The notes under the pieces: generated by a model
Database searches by the model: none
What the model was told of the DNA's origin: nothing
What the model saw: only the letters and a program-made list of their open reading frames with translations
Made by a program: the position numbers and the translations under genes
DNA from: an uncultured Flavobacterium sp.
GTDB lineage: Bacteria; Bacteroidota; Bacteroidia; Flavobacteriales; Flavobacteriaceae
Assembly (NCBI GenBank): GCA_946480635.1
Contig: CAMLKV010000086.1
Span: forward strand, 1 to 8,449
Length of the DNA: 8,449 bases
Direction of reading: 5' to 3'
Shown here: positions 6,340 through 8,449 of the stretch, in pieces
Numbering within the stretch: the stretch's first letter is position 1
Layout: each line of letters starts with the position of its first letter

Positions 6340-7917
6340 ATGAAAATTGATAAAGTATACTTACCGATAATTATTTTCTCAGCAATTGCTGTTGGATTTT
6401 TATTGGGCGGAATTTTTATCAAAGCTCCAGCAACGGACAAAACTTCTATTCATAACGAAACAAAACAGAAGCTCAATAAACTTATTGAATTTATAGACTC
6501 TGAATACGTTGACAACATTGACACTGACTCCATTGTTGATCAAACTGTAACAGGAATTTTAGAAAAACTGGATCCTCATTCAGTATATATCGCCAAAAAC
6601 GAAGCACAACATGTTGCCGAGGAAATGAAAGGCGATTTCGTAGGTATTGGGGTTAATTTCTTTATAGAAAATGATTCGGTTATTGTTATCAATCCCGTAA
6701 AAAATGGCCCTTCTGAAAAAGCCGGAATTAAATCGGGCGATAGAATATTAGCTGCTGACGGCGAAAAACTATTTGGAAAAAAAATAAATACCGAAAAACT
6801 ATATCAAAAATTAAAAGGTGAAATTGGCTCAAAAGTTTTACTAACGATTTATAGAAAATCTGAAAAGAAAAAAATCAATTTAAATGTTGTTCGCAATACA
6901 ATTCCTGTAAAAAGCGTTGACATCGCCTTAATGATTAATAAGAAAACTGGCTATATAAAAATCAATCGATTTGCCGAAACAACATTCGAAGAATTCAAAA
7001 CAGGACTTAATAAAGTCATAAAGCAAGGAGCTAAAGAACTTATTTTAGACTTAAGAGATAATGGCGGTGGCTATCTAGAAGAAGCAGTTGCAATAGCTGA
7101 TGAATTTCTTCCAGAAAAAAAGCTTATCGTTTTCACAAAAAATAAAAAGAATCGCATAGACAAGACTTTCGCTACAGATTACGGTTCATTTGAAAATGGA
7201 AAAATCACTGTTTTAATAAACGAAAACACAGCATCTGCCAGTGAAATTATAGCAGGAGCAATTCAGGATAATGACAGAGGTTTAGTTGTTGGGAGACGTT
7301 CTTTTGGTAAAGGATTAGTACAACGCGACATGCCTTTTAAAGACGGTTCAAGTGTTCGCCTAACAGTAGCAAGATACTACACTCCTACTGGAAGATCTAT
7401 TCAAAAACCTTATGACCATGGTGGAAATGAAGAATATTTTAACGACTTCATGAACCGTTACCATAATGGAGAAATGTATTCTAAAGACAGTATAAAAATT
7501 GCAGACACTTTAAAGTTTAAAACTCCAAAAGGCAGAATTGTTTATGGCGGCGGCGGTATTATGCCCGATGTATTTGTTCCTCTTGAAGCTTCTAAAGGAA
7601 ATGAAATTGTCCCATTATTGATGCAATCAGGCATTGTGACCAATTTTGTTTTCAAAGAAATTGACAAAAACAGAAAAAACTTCGACAAGCTAACATATCA
7701 AGAAATACTAAAAGAAATCACTTCGACTGATAATTACTTCTTCAAGTTTAGTGATTTCATTCATCAATCAGATTCGTTTATCGATTTAAACTCAAATCCT
7801 GGCTTTGTAAAAAGATATCTTGTAGCTGAATTTTGCCGACAACTTTTAGGCGAAAATCAGTATTATTCAGTGATTTTAAAAGATGACATCATGCTTAAAG
7901 AAGCATTAAAACATTAA
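6340..7917 (+). CDS. S41 C-terminal-processing peptidase, membrane-anchored
   Basis: A Tsp/CtpA-type serine protease of 525 residues that cleaves proteins near their C-termini, here predicted in the periplasm. An N-terminal hydrophobic segment (~7-27, YLPIIIFSAIAVGFLLGG) with a Lys before it looks like a signal anchor. A PDZ domain lies at ~97-182, with FVGIGVNF and KAGIKSGDRI. The catalytic core includes LDLRDNGGGYLEEA (237-250), the nucleophile in NTASASE (Ser299; Ser301 is the neighbour) and the general base in SFGKGLVQ (Lys324). The 25-residue Ser-to-Lys spacing equals that of characterised CtpA enzymes. A C-terminal extension of about 110 residues follows GGGGIMPDVFVP and is usual for Bacteroidota members. 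The gene is third in the operon and starts on the base after the deaminase stop (TAAATG), implying translational coupling. Intact; physiological substrates unknown. Confidence 0.95.
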   Translation: MKIDKVYLPIIIFSAIAVGFLLGGIFIKAPATDKTSIHNETKQKLNKLIEFIDSEYVDNIDTDSIVDQTVTGILEKLDPHSVYIAKNEAQHVAEEMKGDFVGIGVNFFIENDSVIVINPVKNGPSEKAGIKSGDRILAADGEKLFGKKINTEKLYQKLKGEIGSKVLLTIYRKSEKKKINLNVVRNTIPVKSVDIALMINKKTGYIKINRFAETTFEEFKTGLNKVIKQGAKELILDLRDNGGGYLEEAVAIADEFLPEKKLIVFTKNKKNRIDKTFATDYGSFENGKITVLINENTASASEIIAGAIQDNDRGLVVGRRSFGKGLVQRDMPFKDGSSVRLTVARYYTPTGRSIQKPYDHGGNEEYFNDFMNRYHNGEMYSKDSIKIADTLKFKTPKGRIVYGGGGIMPDVFVPLEASKGNEIVPLLMQSGIVTNFVFKEIDKNRKNFDKLTYQEILKEITSTDNYFFKFSDFIHQSDSFIDLNSNPGFVKRYLVAEFCRQLLGENQYYSVILKDDIMLKEALKH

Positions 7918-7918
7918 T

Positions 7919-8449
7919 CTACTTAACTCTTACACTGTCATGCGAGTGAGTTTCCACTCCATCGTTCCATAACACCAAAATATCTGTAGCCACAGCAGCA
8001 CCACTACCCGCGGCAATAGCTAACTGACTTCTATGACCAGCAAGCGTACCGGCAACATAAATTCCTTCGGCAACTTTTTGATCAGTATTTTTAAGTTGAA
8101 TTCGTTGTTTTTCAGGTAATGATTTAGGATGTGGCTCCACATAATCCGTCAATCCATCGATTGCAAAAAGATTAGATGAACCTATGGCAACGACAATAAC
8201 TTTTGATGAATAAGTATTTTTATTAGTAATTATTTCAAATTCATCATTAACAGGAATAACTTTCATTACTTTTTCATCCTCAATTTGAAGAATATGAGGA
8301 TAATTATTCTGAAGTTGATTTGTACTTTCTTTTAACAAATCAGCACCTAATTTACCTGATTCTACTCCATAAGCATTATAGAAAATAGCATCTTGTAAAG
8401 AAGACGCTTTTTGATGCGCTACCATTGCAATTTTGTTATCTTTAACAAA
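7919..8449 (-). CDS. Thioredoxin-reductase-like FAD oxidoreductase, small form, N-terminus beyond the window
   Basis: 177 codons are open from the right edge to a TAG stop. The frame continues upstream of the first internal Met (8425) as FVKDNKIA, so that Met is not the true start. Recognisable flavoprotein pieces are VIVVAIGSS (end of the FAD fold) and GIYVAGTLAGHRSQLAIAAG near the C-terminus, equivalent to the thioredoxin-reductase GIFAAGD segment but with Thr in place of the FAD-binding Asp. The NADPH domain and a CxxC redox pair are not seen: VAIGSS leads within about 60 residues to the C-terminal FAD segment. This points to a short single-domain relative of about 200 residues, whose missing ~30 residues would hold the GxGxxG dinucleotide loop. 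I recall similar short proteins from flavobacteria, but the reaction is unknown. The gene is convergent with the protease gene, with one base between them. Confidence 0.8.
   Translation of the reverse strand, partial: FVKDNKIAMVAHQKASSLQDAIFYNAYGVESGKLGADLLKESTNQLQNNYPHILQIEDEKVMKVIPVNDEFEIITNKNTYSSKVIVVAIGSSNLFAIDGLTDYVEPHPKSLPEKQRIQLKNTDQKVAEGIYVAGTLAGHRSQLAIAAGSGAAVATDILVLWNDGVETHSHDSVRVK

Noticed and set aside
1..8449. Mobile element, CRISPR array, defence or toxin-antitoxin system
   Set aside because: There is no transposase, integrase, spaced repeat, terminal repeat, nuclease pair or unusual composition. All genes belong to core or widespread families.

Overview
The window reads as a core chromosomal segment from a flavobacterium-like member of the Bacteroidota. 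The DNA is AT-rich. Upstream of several genes there are close matches to the Bacteroidota promoter (a -7 box TAnnTTTG with a T-rich TTG/TTTG element about 19-21 bases upstream). Starts have A/T-rich leaders rather than strong Shine-Dalgarno sequences. The proteins look like flavobacterial versions of their families. The assignment to Flavobacterium or a near relative is inference from sequence character, not from a database search.

Layout: (1) Positions 1-3699, minus strand, hold the conserved translation/transcription operon rimP - nusA - infB, with infB running off the left edge. Its leader (3700-3792) has a good -7 box, then two adjacent perfect hairpins; the second is GC-rich, is followed by five T residues and ends 7 bases before the rimP start. 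(2) Positions 3794-4699, plus strand, hold a two-domain universal stress protein with its own promoter, divergent from rimP. (3) A perfect 32-bp palindrome with T-tracts both ways (4726-4761) serves as a shared terminator between this gene and a convergent small TerB-like protein (4760-5191, minus). (4) A 123-bp divergent promoter region (5192-5314) separates the TerB-like gene from a tightly packed plus-strand operon: a HupE/UreJ-type membrane protein, a dCMP/cytidine deaminase-family enzyme and a membrane-anchored S41 C-terminal-processing protease, spaced by 2 and 0 bases. (5) One base after the protease stop, a convergent minus-strand gene for a small thioredoxin-reductase-like flavoprotein runs off the right edge, lacking its N-terminus.

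How it fits together: RimP (30S maturation), NusA (elongation, pausing, termination) and IF2 (initiation) form the classic gene-expression operon. The terminator-like hairpin in its leader suggests, as inference, attenuation possibly sensed by NusA itself. The other genes are housekeeping or stress functions with no obvious joint pathway. I see no mobile element, CRISPR array, RNA gene or defence system. The window looks ordinary, and the rimP leader is the observation most worth checking. No stretch longer than 300 bases lacks a gene.
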